Shown: positions 53,159-62,634, numbered from the stretch's first letter. The stretch: DNA of 64,000 nucleotides from Pseudomonadota bacterium (GCA_020161365.1 JAIUNU010000001.1:186001-250000); one strand, 5' to 3'. Numbers and translations are program-made. The notes: generated from the letters alone by a model not told the origin.

Positions 53159-53838
53159 CGACGATCGACTACACGCCCGCCCTCGGTCACTCAGGCCTGA
53201 GCGGCCTCTACGACCTGGCTATTGCGCTCTGGACGCGCGAGCGCCGCTGGCGATCGGCCTTCCTCGACCAGATCGCCCCCGGGGCTTCTGAAACACTCGT
53301 CGATGTCGGTTGCGGCACAGGCGCGCTCACCGCCTTGATCGCGGCAGAGGCGCCGACGGCGAAGGTGATCGGGATCGATCCCGATCCGGATATTCTCGCC
53401 CGCGCCCGAAACCGGGCGACGAAGCGCGGCCTGGCCGTCGTCTTTGCCCGCGGATACGCCGACGACGCGGCGACGCTGGTCGGACCCGGCCGGGCGGACA
53501 AGGCCGTCTCCAGCCTGGTCTTCCATCAGGTTCCGCTCGCCGGCAAACGGAGCGGCCTCGCCGCGATGTTCGACGCCCTCCGGCCCGGCGGCGAGCTGCA
53601 TATCGCCGACTACGGTCTGCAACGCACTCCGCTGATGCGATTTCTCTTCCGCCAGGTCCAGGCGCTCGACGGTCGGGAAAATACCCAGCCGAGCGCTGAA
53701 GGCGTTCTCCAGGGCCTCATGGCCGAGGTCGGCTTCGAGGGCGTGGAGGAATGCAAGGTCATTCCCACGCCGAGCGGCTCGATCTCCCTCTACAGGGCGC
53801 GCAAGCCGCTAGCTCGCCCTATCGCTGCTCGACCCTGA
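53155..53838 (+). CDS. Class I SAM-dependent methyltransferase
   Basis: A 227-residue methyltransferase overlapping the CDF stop by four bases. The SAM motif is LVDVGCGTGALTALIAAEAP, then VIGIDPDPDILARAR; later SSLVFHQVPLAGKRSGLAAM and LRPGGELHIADYGL. UbiE-like layout. It lacks an ArsM-type set of conserved Cys. Its coupling to a metal transporter suggests a role in the metal response, but its substrate is not known. Confidence 0.82.
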   Translation: MTTIDYTPALGHSGLSGLYDLAIALWTRERRWRSAFLDQIAPGASETLVDVGCGTGALTALIAAEAPTAKVIGIDPDPDILARARNRATKRGLAVVFARGYADDAATLVGPGRADKAVSSLVFHQVPLAGKRSGLAAMFDALRPGGELHIADYGLQRTPLMRFLFRQVQALDGRENTQPSAEGVLQGLMAEVGFEGVEECKVIPTPSGSISLYRARKPLARPIAARP

Positions 53839-53865
53839 CTCATCCCCTCACCAAAGGAGCCTTCA

Positions 53866-54168
53866 ATGCGCACGGTTCTCTCCATGCTCACCCTCTTAGC
53901 CGCCTTCGCCGCTGCCCCCGTCGTCGCCCAGTCAACCGCGCCGACACGCGCGGTCCTGGCGGACGCGTCGCGCGTCCCCGCCCGCGCCACCATCATCGAT
54001 GGTGCGAACTGGCGCTGCGAAGGCCAGACCTGCACCGCCTCAGGCGGTGTTGATCAGCCGGCGCCGCGCGCCTGCCGCCGCGTCGTGGCCCGTTTCGGCG
54101 CCGTGACAGAGTTCTCGTGGAAGGGCACGGTCCTCTCGGGCGAGCAACTGGCCGTATGCAACCGGTGA
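53866..54168 (+). CDS. CC_3452 family exported protein
   Basis: A 100-residue protein with a signal peptide (TLLAAFAAAPVVAQ) and the CC_3452 pattern: ATIIDGANWRCEGQTCTASG, then PRACRRVVARFGAVTEFSWK and GEQLAVCN with four Cys. The family is common in Caulobacterales and relatives and has no assigned function. It is 27 bases after the methyltransferase on the same strand. Confidence 0.82.
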   Translation: MRTVLSMLTLLAAFAAAPVVAQSTAPTRAVLADASRVPARATIIDGANWRCEGQTCTASGGVDQPAPRACRRVVARFGAVTEFSWKGTVLSGEQLAVCNR

Positions 54169-54316
54169 CGGCGGTAACGTCAATGTCGATGTCATGCCCG
54201 ACCCGTCAGGGTTTAGAGACAATGGTCTTCTCGCCAAGCCTGGTGGCCGACACCGCCTCCGACGCCGAACGGCTGGATTTCCTTTTACAGAGCGCGCAAG
54301 TCCGTGGGCGGCGCCG

Positions 54317-54823
54317 ATGACTAAAACGCCCTTGCCTTCCAGCCTCGCACGAACGCTCGGCTTTGCTCTGGCGGGGTTCGTCGTGGTCGTGGACCAATCG
54401 ACCAAGGCCTGGGCTCGCGCTCAACTCGACGAGCCGGTGGACCTCGGTCCTTTCCTGAACCTGATCCTCGGCTTCAACCGGGGCGTCAGCTTCGGCTTGC
54501 TGTCGGCCGATGGGGATGCGGGGCGCTGGCTCCTCGTAACGGTCACCGGTTTGATCGCGGCGGCGATGCTGGTCGCGATCGGCCGTTCACGACGTCAAAG
54601 CATGATCTTCGCACTGGCGCTGGTGGCCGGCGGGGCGCTGGGCAACATCGTCGACCGCGTCCGATCGGGCGCGGTGACGGACTTCATCGACGTTCATATC
54701 GGCAAGGCGCATTGGCCGACGTTCAACCTCGCCGACGCCGCCATTGTTCTCGGCGTGGCGGCCCTGATCTTCTTGTCGGCGCGGAACGCCAGGGACGACG
54801 GCGCCGTGGAGATTCGGCGGTGA
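54317..54823 (+). CDS. lspA: Lipoprotein signal peptidase (accessory LspA)
   Basis: A 168-residue signal peptidase II from ATG 54317. It has VVVDQSTKAWARAQL and FNRGVSFGLL, and the two catalytic Asp regions GGALGNIVDRVRSGAVTDFI, then DVHI and TFNLADAAIVLG. Four membrane helices. LspA copies are repeatedly found in lead/metal islands (PbrC of the pbr operon is one), so this is likely a mobile second copy rather than the housekeeping gene. Confidence 0.88.
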   Translation: MTKTPLPSSLARTLGFALAGFVVVVDQSTKAWARAQLDEPVDLGPFLNLILGFNRGVSFGLLSADGDAGRWLLVTVTGLIAAAMLVAIGRSRRQSMIFALALVAGGALGNIVDRVRSGAVTDFIDVHIGKAHWPTFNLADAAIVLGVAALIFLSARNARDDGAVEIRR

Positions 54824-54887
54824 GCTTGCGGTCGGAAGGTCAGTTGCGCCCGGAGGCCCGCTCGCCCGCCGGGATGAGGGACACGAC

Positions 54888-55433
54888 ATGATGAGGCTCG
54901 ACAAGGAGCAGACGCTCATCCTCATCTGGTCGATGGCCGCCATCGCAATGACCGTCGCCGTGCTGGTCGGGGCCTGGATGGGGCTGCCGCCGCAGTGGGC
55001 GGGGATCGACGGAGCGCCGCCGCTCGCCGAGCGGCTGGCGTATGCTTTGCGGGTCGATCTGCCAATCTTCCTCTGGCTGGCTGGCTGCGTCCGCGTAGTG
55101 GCCAGCGTGCGTTTTCGCTCCGACGCGGACCGCCCGGGGTCGGCCTACGCGCCGCCGAGCGCCCGGCTGGCGGCGCCCGCGGCCGTCCTGCAGAACTCCC
55201 TGGAGCAGACGGTTTTGGCCTTCGGCGGCCATTTGATCCTGGCTACCACCTTGAGGGGGCCCGAGCTCGTCCTCCTGCCCGCTCTCGTCGCGCTCTACCT
55301 TTTCGGTCGTGTGACCTTCGCGTTCGCCTACCCCAAAGGCGCGGCGGCCCGGGCCTTCGGCATGGCGCTCACCGGCGCCTCGACCTTGGCCGCTTACGCC
55401 ATCGCCATCTTCCAGATTTTCTTGGGTCGTTGA
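54888..55433 (+). CDS. MAPEG-family membrane protein
   Basis: A 181-residue protein with four membrane helices. The MAPEG-like features are SVRFRSDADRPGSAYAPPSA, NSLEQTVLAFGGHLILAT and GRVTFAFAYPKGAAARAFGM. MAPEG proteins include glutathione S-transferases and peroxidases of the membrane. It lies between lspA and the MerR regulator in the metal island, where a thiol-dependent detoxification role is possible but unproven. Confidence 0.78.
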   Translation: MMRLDKEQTLILIWSMAAIAMTVAVLVGAWMGLPPQWAGIDGAPPLAERLAYALRVDLPIFLWLAGCVRVVASVRFRSDADRPGSAYAPPSARLAAPAAVLQNSLEQTVLAFGGHLILATTLRGPELVLLPALVALYLFGRVTFAFAYPKGAAARAFGMALTGASTLAAYAIAIFQIFLGR

Positions 55434-55484
55434 GTTCGCCCTCCGCCTCTAGTCGCGGACCATCCCGCCCCCTAGGTTCCCGCC

Positions 55485-55925
55485 ATGCCCGATGCTCCCG
55501 CCTTCGCCCTGCAAACCATCGGCAAGCTGGCGGCCGCCACCGGGGTGAAGGTCCCTACCATCCGCTTCTATGAGCAGATCGGTCTGCTCCCCGTCCCACC
55601 GCGCACGGCTAGCGATCGGCGACTTTACGACGGGGACGCGTTGCGCCGACTGTCCTTCATCCGTCACGCGCGTCAGCTGGGTTTCGACCTCGACGCCATT
55701 CGATCGCTGCTGGATCTGGCCGACCATCCTGAAAGGCCCTGTAGCGAAGCCAACGCTATCGCCCAGCGCCACCTCGCCGATGTCACGATCAAAATCTCTC
55801 AGCTGAAGGCGCTCCAGGGAGAGCTATCCCGCATGACCGCCGAATGCGCAGGCGGCCGCGTCTCGGCCTGCAAGGTCATCGAGGTCTTGCATGATCCGGC
55901 GCCTGCAGCCGTCCCGACGGCCTAA
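55485..55925 (+). CDS. MerR-family metal regulator (PbrR/CadR-like)
   Basis: A 146-residue MerR protein with LQTIGKLAAATGVKVPTIRF, YEQIGLLPVPPRTASDRRLY and LSFIRHARQLGFDLDAIRSL. Metal-ligand Cys are at 86 (ERPCSEAN), 121 and 129 (AECAGGRVSACKVIEVL). It precedes the PbrT-like permease on the same strand. The MerR-type promoter at 52454 is a likely target; no equally clear dyad was found before this gene or before the permease. Confidence 0.85.
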   Translation: MPDAPAFALQTIGKLAAATGVKVPTIRFYEQIGLLPVPPRTASDRRLYDGDALRRLSFIRHARQLGFDLDAIRSLLDLADHPERPCSEANAIAQRHLADVTIKISQLKALQGELSRMTAECAGGRVSACKVIEVLHDPAPAAVPTA

Positions 55926-55992
55926 GCGCGACATTGGCCGCGACACCTCGTCGCACGAATGCTAATGCGACCCGTTCACAGCTAGGCTCGTC

Positions 55993-57930
55993 ATGCGTCA
56001 TCTGCTCCGATCGCTTCTCTTGGCTCTTGCCTTGGGCTTCTCCATTCCCGCCCACGCCCAAGCCCCCGCCGCCTCCGAGGCCCAGGTCGCCTGGCGCTTG
56101 CTGGATTATGTCGCGGTCGACTATGCCGGCGCCGTCGCGAACGGACAGGTCATCAGCGCTGCCGAATACGGAGAAATGATCGAGTTCGCCGGTCAGATCC
56201 GCACCCGGATCGCCGCCCTCCCCGCCCATGAGGCGAAAGCGGACCTCTCGCGGAACGCCGCAGCGCTCGAGAGCAGCATCCGCGCCAAAGCCTCGCCGGA
56301 AGACGTCGGCGCCCGGGCCAAGTCCCTCGCCGCGGCGCTGCTCGCGGCCTATCCGAGCCCGCTGGCGCCGGCCTTCCCACCCGATCTCGCCCGGGGGCAG
56401 GCCCTCTATCAGGAGCAGTGCGCCGTCTGCCACGGCGTCACCGGACGAGCCGACGGCGAGGGCGCCCAGGGGCTGGATCCCGCGCCCATCGCCTTCGCTG
56501 ACGTCGAGCGCGCCCGCCAGCGCAGCGTGTTCGGCCTCTATCAGGTGATCGACCAGGGCCTGGACGGCACCGCCATGGCCAGTTTCGCGCATCTCCCGGC
56601 GGAGGATCGCTGGGCCCTGGCCTTCTACGTCGGGCGGTTCGCCTTCACCGACGCCGAGGCCGCCGAAGGCCAACGTCTGTGGGAGAGCGATCCGGCGATC
56701 CGCACCGCCTTCCCCACCTTGGCCTCCGTCACCCAGACCACGCCCGCCGACCTGGCGTCGCGCATCGGCGAGACCAAGGCCCGCGCCGTCACCGCCTACA
56801 TCCGCCGGCATCCGGACGCCGCCTCTCCGGCCTCGGGCGGCGCGCTCACGCTCGCCCGCACACGCCTGGCGGAAAGCCTGGCGGCCTACCGCGCGGGCGA
56901 CCGCAAACAGGCCGCCGATCTGGCGCTCTCGGCCTATCTCGACGGCTTCGAGCCGGTGGAGCCGGCGCTCGGCGCCCGCGACGGCGCCCTGCTGCGTCGT
57001 GTCGAAACCGCCATGACCGGCCTGCGGGCCGCCATCGGGCGCGGCGCGCCCGCCGAAGAGGTCCAGGCCCAGGTCGCGCGGCTCAACGCCCTGCTCGACA
57101 CCGCCGAACGGGCCCTGGCCCCGCAGGAGGCGGACAACGTCGCCAGTTTCGCGGGCGCCTTCACCATCCTGCTTCGCGAAGGCCTGGAGGCTCTGCTGAT
57201 CGTGGTCGCCATGATCGCCTTCCTGCGCAAGGCGGAACGCCCCGAGGCGCTGCGCTATGTACACGGCGGCTGGGTCGCGGCCCTGCTCGCCGGCGGGGCC
57301 ACCTGGGCGGCGGCGACCTTCCTGATCTCGATCAGCGGGGCGAGCCGGGAGCTGACGGAGGGCTTCGGTTCTCTGCTGGCGGGCGCGGTCCTGGTCTCGG
57401 TCGGCATCTGGATGCATGGCAAGTCCCACGCGGACGCCTGGCAGATCTACATCCGCGAGAAACTGTCCAAGGCCCTGTCGGGGCGGTCGGCCTGGCTGCT
57501 GTTCCTGCTCGCCTTCGTGGTGGTCTACCGCGAGGTGTTTGAGACCATCCTGTTCTACGCCGCCATCTGGAGCCAAGGCGGCCATGTCGGCATGCTGGCC
57601 GGCGCCTTGACCGCCGTGGCCATTCTGGCGGTCATCGCCTGGGCCCTGCTGACCTACAGCAAGCGCCTGCCGATCGGTCAGTTCTTCTCCCTCAGCTCGA
57701 TCCTGATGGCCGTGCTTTCGGTCGTGCTGGTCGGCAAGGGGGTCGCGGCCCTGCAGGAGGCGGGCTGGATCGATGTCCATCCGATCGCCTGGCTTCCCCG
57801 AATCGAGATCCTTGGCCTCTACCCGACGCTCGAGGGCGTCGGGGTCCAGATCCTGACCGTGGCCATTCTTGCGATCGGCTTCGTCCGATCGTCCCGGCCG
57901 TCGGGCACAAAGGCCCCGACTGCCGCCTGA
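55993..57930 (+). CDS. PbrT-like cytochrome c - FTR1 permease
   Basis: A 645-residue protein with a signal peptide and a periplasmic N-terminal half with a cytochrome c haem site (CAVCH, near residue 142). The C-terminal FTR1 permease has seven helices and the REGLEA (near 396) and REVFET (near 513) motifs that bind the transported ion. This domain fusion is the form of PbrT (Pb(II) uptake) and related Fe(II) permeases. Pairing with a MerR regulator favours a lead or other metal-response role. Confidence 0.82.
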   Translation: MRHLLRSLLLALALGFSIPAHAQAPAASEAQVAWRLLDYVAVDYAGAVANGQVISAAEYGEMIEFAGQIRTRIAALPAHEAKADLSRNAAALESSIRAKASPEDVGARAKSLAAALLAAYPSPLAPAFPPDLARGQALYQEQCAVCHGVTGRADGEGAQGLDPAPIAFADVERARQRSVFGLYQVIDQGLDGTAMASFAHLPAEDRWALAFYVGRFAFTDAEAAEGQRLWESDPAIRTAFPTLASVTQTTPADLASRIGETKARAVTAYIRRHPDAASPASGGALTLARTRLAESLAAYRAGDRKQAADLALSAYLDGFEPVEPALGARDGALLRRVETAMTGLRAAIGRGAPAEEVQAQVARLNALLDTAERALAPQEADNVASFAGAFTILLREGLEALLIVVAMIAFLRKAERPEALRYVHGGWVAALLAGGATWAAATFLISISGASRELTEGFGSLLAGAVLVSVGIWMHGKSHADAWQIYIREKLSKALSGRSAWLLFLLAFVVVYREVFETILFYAAIWSQGGHVGMLAGALTAVAILAVIAWALLTYSKRLPIGQFFSLSSILMAVLSVVLVGKGVAALQEAGWIDVHPIAWLPRIEILGLYPTLEGVGVQILTVAILAIGFVRSSRPSGTKAPTAA

Positions 57931-57957
57931 TCTCTAATGAGCGCGCGTCTAACGCCG

Positions 57958-58737
57958 TCAGGTCGGCGTGGAAGGACTTTGCGGGACCTGCGGCTTGAAG
58001 GCGATGGCCGACAGATCCGTCGCGGCGTCGATCGCAAGCCCGGAGGCTCTACGCTCGGAGTAGCGGTCGACCAGCTGGACAGCGTGGGGCCGGGTCAGGA
58101 TGGTGAAGCGCACCAGCTCCTCCATTACGTCGACGATCCGCTCGTAGTAGGCGGAGGGCTTCGTCCGCCCGGCGTCGTCGAACTCCTGAAAGGCCTTGGC
58201 AACGCTCGACTGGTTGGGGATAGTGATCATCCGCATCCAGCGGCCGAGCAGGCGCAGGGTGTTGACGGCGTTGAAACTCTGGGACCCGCCGGAAACCTGC
58301 ATGACGGCCAAGGTCCGCCCCTGAGTCGGGCGGACGCCGCCCATGCTGAGGGGCAGATGGTCGATCTGCAGCTTCATCAGGCCCGAGACCTGGCCATGCC
58401 GTTCGGGGCTGCACCAGACCATGCCTTCGGACCAGAGGGCATGCTCGCGCAGTTCGCGCACGGCCGGGTGGTCGTCGTCGCCCGGCGCCCCCGGAAGGGG
58501 CAGGTCCGACGGATCGAAGATGCGGGTTTCGCATCCCATCCACTGCAGCAGGCGGGCCGCCTCCTCGACGCAGAAGCGCGAGTAGGACCGTTCGCGCAGC
58601 GATCCGTACAGAAGCAGGATCCGGAGCGGAGGGTCGTGCGGCCCCAGACCGCGAGCAGGATCGACCGACAAATAGGCCTTGTCCAGGGCCGGCAGATGAT
58701 CCGGATCAGGCAGCGCCCGCAGGCGGTCGAACGTCAT
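57958..58737 (-). CDS. arsH: ArsH NADPH-dependent flavin reductase
   Basis: A 259-residue flavoprotein from ATG 58737. The flavodoxin-like domain has [38 protein letters not shown] and [20 protein letters not shown]. ArsH proteins oxidise trivalent organoarsenicals to less toxic pentavalent forms. It is the last gene of the ars operon, and its start overlaps the arsN2 stop. Confidence 0.92.
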   Translation of the reverse strand: MTFDRLRALPDPDHLPALDKAYLSVDPARGLGPHDPPLRILLLYGSLRERSYSRFCVEEAARLLQWMGCETRIFDPSDLPLPGAPGDDDHPAVRELREHALWSEGMVWCSPERHGQVSGLMKLQIDHLPLSMGGVRPTQGRTLAVMQVSGGSQSFNAVNTLRLLGRWMRMITIPNQSSVAKAFQEFDDAGRTKPSAYYERIVDVMEELVRFTILTRPHAVQLVDRYSERRASGLAIDAATDLSAIAFKPQVPQSPSTPT

Positions 58738-59153
58738 CACAGGTCCTTGGTCAGATAGGCCGCCGATGCCGGGCACAGCCCCGCGAACTCGCGGGTCCGC
58801 CGGATCGCCTCCGGCGCCGTCTGGCGGTCCGCCGCCCGGTAGCCGTGCCGAGTGAAGAAGGGCTCGGCCGTGGTGGTGAGCAGATGAAGGCGTGCGCCGC
58901 CCAAGTCACCGGCGACGGTTTCGACGGCGGCCAGCATCCGGCTTCCGAGGCCACGCGCCTTCCGGTCGGCGAGCACCACCAAGGAGCGGAGCAGCAGGTC
59001 GCGCCCCTCCCCTTCAAGCCCGACGTAGCCGACGACGGCGCCGTCGTGATCGGCGCTGAAGTAGCGGCCGGCCTCAGGCGCGGGCAGGCCTTCGGCCCGC
59101 AGCGCGGCGATCAGGCCGACGTCGTGCGCCTCGATCAGATGCAGGACCACCAT
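58737..59153 (-). CDS. arsN2: ArsN2-like GNAT acetyltransferase
   Basis: A 138-residue GNAT protein from ATG 59153. Acetyl-CoA features are [20 protein letters not shown] and the later [20 protein letters not shown]. This matches ArsN2 proteins of ars operons, which are related to ArsN1, the acetyltransferase that detoxifies arsenic-containing phosphinothricin analogues. The role of ArsN2 itself is less certain. It is coupled on both sides (TGATG and ATGA overlaps). Confidence 0.82.
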   Translation of the reverse strand: MVVLHLIEAHDVGLIAALRAEGLPAPEAGRYFSADHDGAVVGYVGLEGEGRDLLLRSLVVLADRKARGLGSRMLAAVETVAGDLGGARLHLLTTTAEPFFTRHGYRAADRQTAPEAIRRTREFAGLCPASAAYLTKDL

Positions 59154-60232
59154 CACCCGGCGTCCGCCGGCGGAACGGTGTCGGGGAACCAGCGCCGGCC
59201 CATCCAGAGGGCGACCGACACCAGCAGGATCAGCACCGGCACCTCGACCAGCGGGCCGATGACGGCGGCGAAGGCGACCGGCGAGGCCAGGCCGAAGGCC
59301 GCGATGGCGACCGCGATGGCCAGCTCGAAATTGTTGGAGGCCGCGGTGAAGGCCAGGGCCGTGGTGCGCGGGTAGTCGGCCTCGCTCAGCTTGCCCATCA
59401 GGAAGCTGACGACGAACATGACGAGGAAGTAGATCGTCAGCGGAATGGCGATGCGCAGGGCGTCCAGCGGCAGGGCGACGACCTCTCCGCCCTTGAGGCT
59501 GAACATGGCCACGATGGTGAACAGCAGCGCGATCAGGGTGATCGGCCCGATGCGCGGAAGAAAGCGGCGCTCGTACCATTCGGCGCCCTTACGGGCGATC
59601 AGGCTGCGGCGGGTCAGGAAACCCGCCAGGAACGGCATGCCGAGATAGACCAGCACGGCTCCGGCGATGGTCCAGACGCGGACGTCCACCACGCTGCCCT
59701 GCAGGCCGAACAGCGGCGGCAGGACGGTGAGGAAGAGCCAGGCGTAGAGGCTGAAAAACAGGATCTGGAAGACCGAGTTGAAGGCCACGAGGCCGGCCAC
59801 ATACTGGTTGTCGCCGCGCGCCAGCTGGTTCCATACCAGCACCATGGCGATGCAGCGCGCCAGGCCGATCAGGATCACGCCGGTCATGTACTCCGGCTGA
59901 TCGCGCAGGAAGATCACCGCCAGGACGAACATCAGCACCGGCCCGAGAACCCAGTTCTGGATCAGGGACAGGGCCAGGACCCGCTTGTCGGCGAACACGC
60001 GCGGCAAGGCCTCATAGCGGACCTTTGCCAGCGGCGGGTACATCATCAGGATCAGGCCGATGGCGATCGGGATGTTGGTGGTCCCGACCGAGAGGCTGTC
60101 GACCCAGGCGGGCAAGCCCGGCACGACGGTTCCGAGCAGGACGCCCAGCGCCATGGCGGCGAAGATCCATAGCGTCAGCCAGCGGTCGAGGAACGACAGG
60201 CGGCGCGGCGAAGCGGCGGGTGCGTCGGTCAT
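59153..60232 (-). CDS. acr3: ACR3-family arsenite efflux transporter
   Basis: A 359-residue ten-helix transporter with the ACR3 blocks [40 protein letters not shown] and the conserved Cys of TM4 in [22 protein letters not shown]9 reads [20 protein letters not shown]. It extrudes As(III) formed by ArsC. Gene order arsR-arsC-acr3-arsN2-arsH is coherent with one operon. Confidence 0.94.
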   Translation of the reverse strand: MTDAPAASPRRLSFLDRWLTLWIFAAMALGVLLGTVVPGLPAWVDSLSVGTTNIPIAIGLILMMYPPLAKVRYEALPRVFADKRVLALSLIQNWVLGPVLMFVLAVIFLRDQPEYMTGVILIGLARCIAMVLVWNQLARGDNQYVAGLVAFNSVFQILFFSLYAWLFLTVLPPLFGLQGSVVDVRVWTIAGAVLVYLGMPFLAGFLTRRSLIARKGAEWYERRFLPRIGPITLIALLFTIVAMFSLKGGEVVALPLDALRIAIPLTIYFLVMFVVSFLMGKLSEADYPRTTALAFTAASNNFELAIAVAIAAFGLASPVAFAAVIGPLVEVPVLILLVSVALWMGRRWFPDTVPPADAG

Positions 60233-60654
60233 CGCGTCACCCGCCGGCCGTCGGCGTCGATGACGACCTCCCCGTCTTCCTTGGTGAAGGGCTTCAGGTT
60301 CTCGGCCGGCAGCAGGTCCAGCACGGCCTCCGATGGGCGGCAGAGGCCCACGCCCAGGGGACTTACGACGATCGGACGGTTGAGCAGGATCGGATGGGCC
60401 TCGATCGCATCGAGCAGTTGCTCGTCCGTCAGGCCGGGGGCGTCGAGACCCAGCTCGGAGAAGGGCGTGCCCTTCTCGCGCAGCAGGTCGCGCAGCGGCT
60501 TGCCTGCCCGTTTAGCCAGCCAGGCGACCATAGTCCGCGACGGCGGCGTCTTCAGATACTCGACAATATGCGGCTCGATGCCGACGTGGCGGATGAGTTC
60601 GAGCGCATTGCGCGACGTCCCGCAGGCGGGGTTGTGATAGATGACGATGTCCAC
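60229..60654 (-). CDS. arsC: Glutaredoxin-type arsenate reductase ArsC
   Basis: A 141-residue reductase starting at GTG 60654. The catalytic Cys is in [20 protein letters not shown], and the arsenate-binding Arg are in [20 protein letters not shown]. It reduces As(V) to As(III) for Acr3. It follows arsR by seven bases and overlaps acr3 by four bases. Confidence 0.93.
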   Translation of the reverse strand: MDIVIYHNPACGTSRNALELIRHVGIEPHIVEYLKTPPSRTMVAWLAKRAGKPLRDLLREKGTPFSELGLDAPGLTDEQLLDAIEAHPILLNRPIVVSPLGVGLCRPSEAVLDLLPAENLKPFTKEDGEVVIDADGRRVTR

Positions 60655-60661
60655 GGGATCC

Positions 60662-60997
60662 TCAGGGGCAGCAGGGTGCAAGTTCGGCCAGCAGGGGCTC
60701 GCAGAGGTCCGCCCTGCCCCCGCAGCAGTCCTTGAGCAGGAAGAGGACGAGATCGCGAAGCCGGTCCAGGTCAGCCCGGTAGATGATCGACCGGCTGCGG
60801 CGCTCCGACTTGATCAGTCCCGCCCGGGTCAGGACGCCGAGATGGGACGACAGCGTGTTCGCCGGAATGGCCAAATGGTTAGAGATGTCACCAGCCGGCA
60901 GACCGTCGGGCTCGTGGCGGACCAATAGGCGAAACGCCTCCAGCCGCGTTGACTGCGCCAAGGCGGCCAGGGCGAGAATCGAAGCTTCGGTTTCCAT
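60662..60997 (-). CDS. arsR: ArsR-family arsenic regulator
   Basis: A 111-residue winged-helix repressor with LAQSTRLEAFRLLVRHEPDG, AIPANTLSSHLGVLTRAGLI and RSIIYRADLDRLRDLV. It has no Cys in the DNA-binding helix as in E. coli ArsR. Instead Cys cluster at the C-terminus (LLKDCCGGRADLCEPLLAEL, then CCP), resembling the Acidithiobacillus-type As(III) site. An inverted repeat lies immediately upstream. Confidence 0.9.
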   Translation of the reverse strand: METEASILALAALAQSTRLEAFRLLVRHEPDGLPAGDISNHLAIPANTLSSHLGVLTRAGLIKSERRSRSIIYRADLDRLRDLVLFLLKDCCGGRADLCEPLLAELAPCCP

Positions 60998-60999
60998 TA

Positions 61000-61023
61000 T
61001 TCCATATTAGTCGAATTATGGAA
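61000..61023 (-). promoter_or_regulatory. Probable ArsR operator
   Basis: TTCCATA (61000-61006) and TATGGAA (61017-61023) form perfect seven-base arms around a ten-base AT-rich spacer, starting three bases upstream of the arsR ATG. The AT-rich dyad overlapping the ribosome site fits autorepression by ArsR. Confidence 0.6.
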
Positions 61024-61133
61024 ATATTCAAGTCGCGTGTCCCGGGAGTTGCGCAAGCCTACGGTGGAGAGGGTACGGCTAGGCCCGTCGGACTCTTTCG
61101 AGTTCGATTCTTCGCAGCAAAGCGGAGATTACG

Positions 61134-61427
61134 ATGGCCCAGACCACCCCGCCCCTGCGGCGCACGATCAAGAAGCCCGAACTGCACCAGATGGTGCCGC
61201 TCGCCGACAGCACCATCTGGGAGATGGAGCGCCGCGGCGAATTCCCGAAGCGGTTCCTCCTGACGCCCCGCTGCGTGGTCTGGGACCTGGCCGAGGTCGA
61301 GGCCTGGCTGGAGCGGCGCCGTAACCAGCCGATCCGGCGCGCGCCCCCGCCCGACGTCCGCCGGCGCGTCAGCCGACCGGTCAGAACTTCGGATCGAAGC
61401 GAGGCCCCTCTCCCTCCGGCACACTGA
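61134..61427 (+). CDS. AlpA-like excisionase/regulator
   Basis: A 97-residue protein from ATG 61134 (GGAG upstream). It has the AlpA HTH: HQMVPLADSTIWEMERRGEF, then PKRFLLTPRCVVWDLAEVEA and WLERR. AlpA proteins act as directionality factors or activators of nearby P4-type integrases. It is convergent with the integrase and overlaps its 3' end by 47 bases. Confidence 0.85.
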   Translation: MAQTTPPLRRTIKKPELHQMVPLADSTIWEMERRGEFPKRFLLTPRCVVWDLAEVEAWLERRRNQPIRRAPPPDVRRRVSRPVRTSDRSEAPLPPAH

Positions 61428-62634
61428 GCACCGGCGTGAACGTCCGCCCGGCCTCCCACGCCTCGACCGCGTCCGACCACTGCTGCGCCATGTGCCGCCG
61501 CTGCATTTCGAACTCCGCCTTGTTGTACACGCCCCGGGACGACCGTTCCTCGTGGGCCAGGCCTTTCTCGATCCAGTCGGAGTTGAAGCCCATTTCGTGC
61601 AGCAGTGTCGAGGCCGTCCGCCGCAGGTCGTGCACTGTGAACGGCTCCAGAGGCAGTCCTCGCTTCTTCGCCAACTCGGCGATGGCGGAGGTCACGCGAT
61701 TGAAGGTCGCCCGCGACATCGGCGCGTCCGCGTCGTAGCGCGACGGCAGGATGTATCTGGAGTTCCCCGCGCAGGTCTTCAGGGCGATCAGGATGTCGAG
61801 CATCTGGGTCGACAGATAGACGTTGTGGGGCCGGGAGCGTTTCATCCGCGCCGCGGGGATCGACCAGACGGCGTTCTCGAAATCCACCTCCGGCCAGACG
61901 CCGTCCTGCAGCTCGCTCTTTCGCACCATGCTGAGCAGGATAAACTTCAGCCCGAGGCGGATCGTCGGCAGGGTCGCCACCTCACCGAGGAGGCCGAGCA
62001 TGATGCGGATCTCGCTGGGCGACAGACTGCGGTCGCGCGGCCGGAAGGTCGCGATCGATGCAGGCCCGACGCCGTCCGCCGGATTGTCGATCTTCTCGCC
62101 GTGCAGGATGGCCCAGGCGTAGATCTGTTTGACGATATCGCGGACGTGGATCGCCGTCGCCGGCGCGCCGCGATCGACGATGGTCTTGCAGTGGGCCCGG
62201 ATGTCGTCCGGGGTGATCTCGCTGAGCAGGCGGTTTCGCCACTGCGGCAGCACCTCGCGATTGAAGATCGACCGGCGCATGTTCCGCGTGCTGTCCGCCA
62301 TCGGGGCGGTGTCCATCCAGCGCTGGGCGACATGCTCGAAGCTGCGCGCCTCTTTCAGACGACGCTTGGCGCGCTGCTTCTCCAGAGCGGGCGAGACGCC
62401 CTCCGCGATGGTCCGCTTGACCTCGAACAGGCGCTCCCGAGCCTGCGACAAGCTCAGACCACCCCGACCGTATCGGCCAAGCGTCAGCGTCTCCCGCCGG
62501 CCGTTGAAGCGATAGTCGTAGCGGAACGAGATCGCGCCGCCCGGCGAGATGTAGGCGTACAAGCCGTCCCTGTCGGTACTCTTGTAAGGCTTTGATTTTG
62601 GTTTCAAATTCTTCAGGGCGGCGTCGGTAAGCAC
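61381..62634 (-). CDS. int: P4-type tyrosine integrase of the ICE
   Basis: A 417-residue integrase. I chose GTG 62634 because GAGGAG lies eight bases before it; the in-frame GTG at 62652 would overlap that site. It has the DUF4102 N-domain (LTDAALKNLKPKSKPYK, LTLGRYGRGGLSLSQARERL) and the catalytic domain. Catalytic residues are Arg in LLSMVRKSELQDGVW, HDLRR in EPFTVHDLRRTASTLLHEMG, His in GLAHEERSS and Tyr in RGVYNKAEF. Its position next to guaA indicates integration at the guaA 3' end. Confidence 0.94.
   Translation of the reverse strand: MLTDAALKNLKPKSKPYKSTDRDGLYAYISPGGAISFRYDYRFNGRRETLTLGRYGRGGLSLSQARERLFEVKRTIAEGVSPALEKQRAKRRLKEARSFEHVAQRWMDTAPMADSTRNMRRSIFNREVLPQWRNRLLSEITPDDIRAHCKTIVDRGAPATAIHVRDIVKQIYAWAILHGEKIDNPADGVGPASIATFRPRDRSLSPSEIRIMLGLLGEVATLPTIRLGLKFILLSMVRKSELQDGVWPEVDFENAVWSIPAARMKRSRPHNVYLSTQMLDILIALKTCAGNSRYILPSRYDADAPMSRATFNRVTSAIAELAKKRGLPLEPFTVHDLRRTASTLLHEMGFNSDWIEKGLAHEERSSRGVYNKAEFEMQRRHMAQQWSDAVEAWEAGRTFTPVLSVPEGEGPRFDPKF

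Noticed and set aside
54117..54316. Short ORF between the CC_3452 gene and lspA
   Set aside because: It has no ribosome site or recognisable similarity; the region more likely holds lspA upstream sequence.
55876..57780. 634-codon minus-strand ORF opposite the FTR1 permease
   Set aside because: Shadow of the cytochrome c-FTR1 gene; no start context or recognisable domain.
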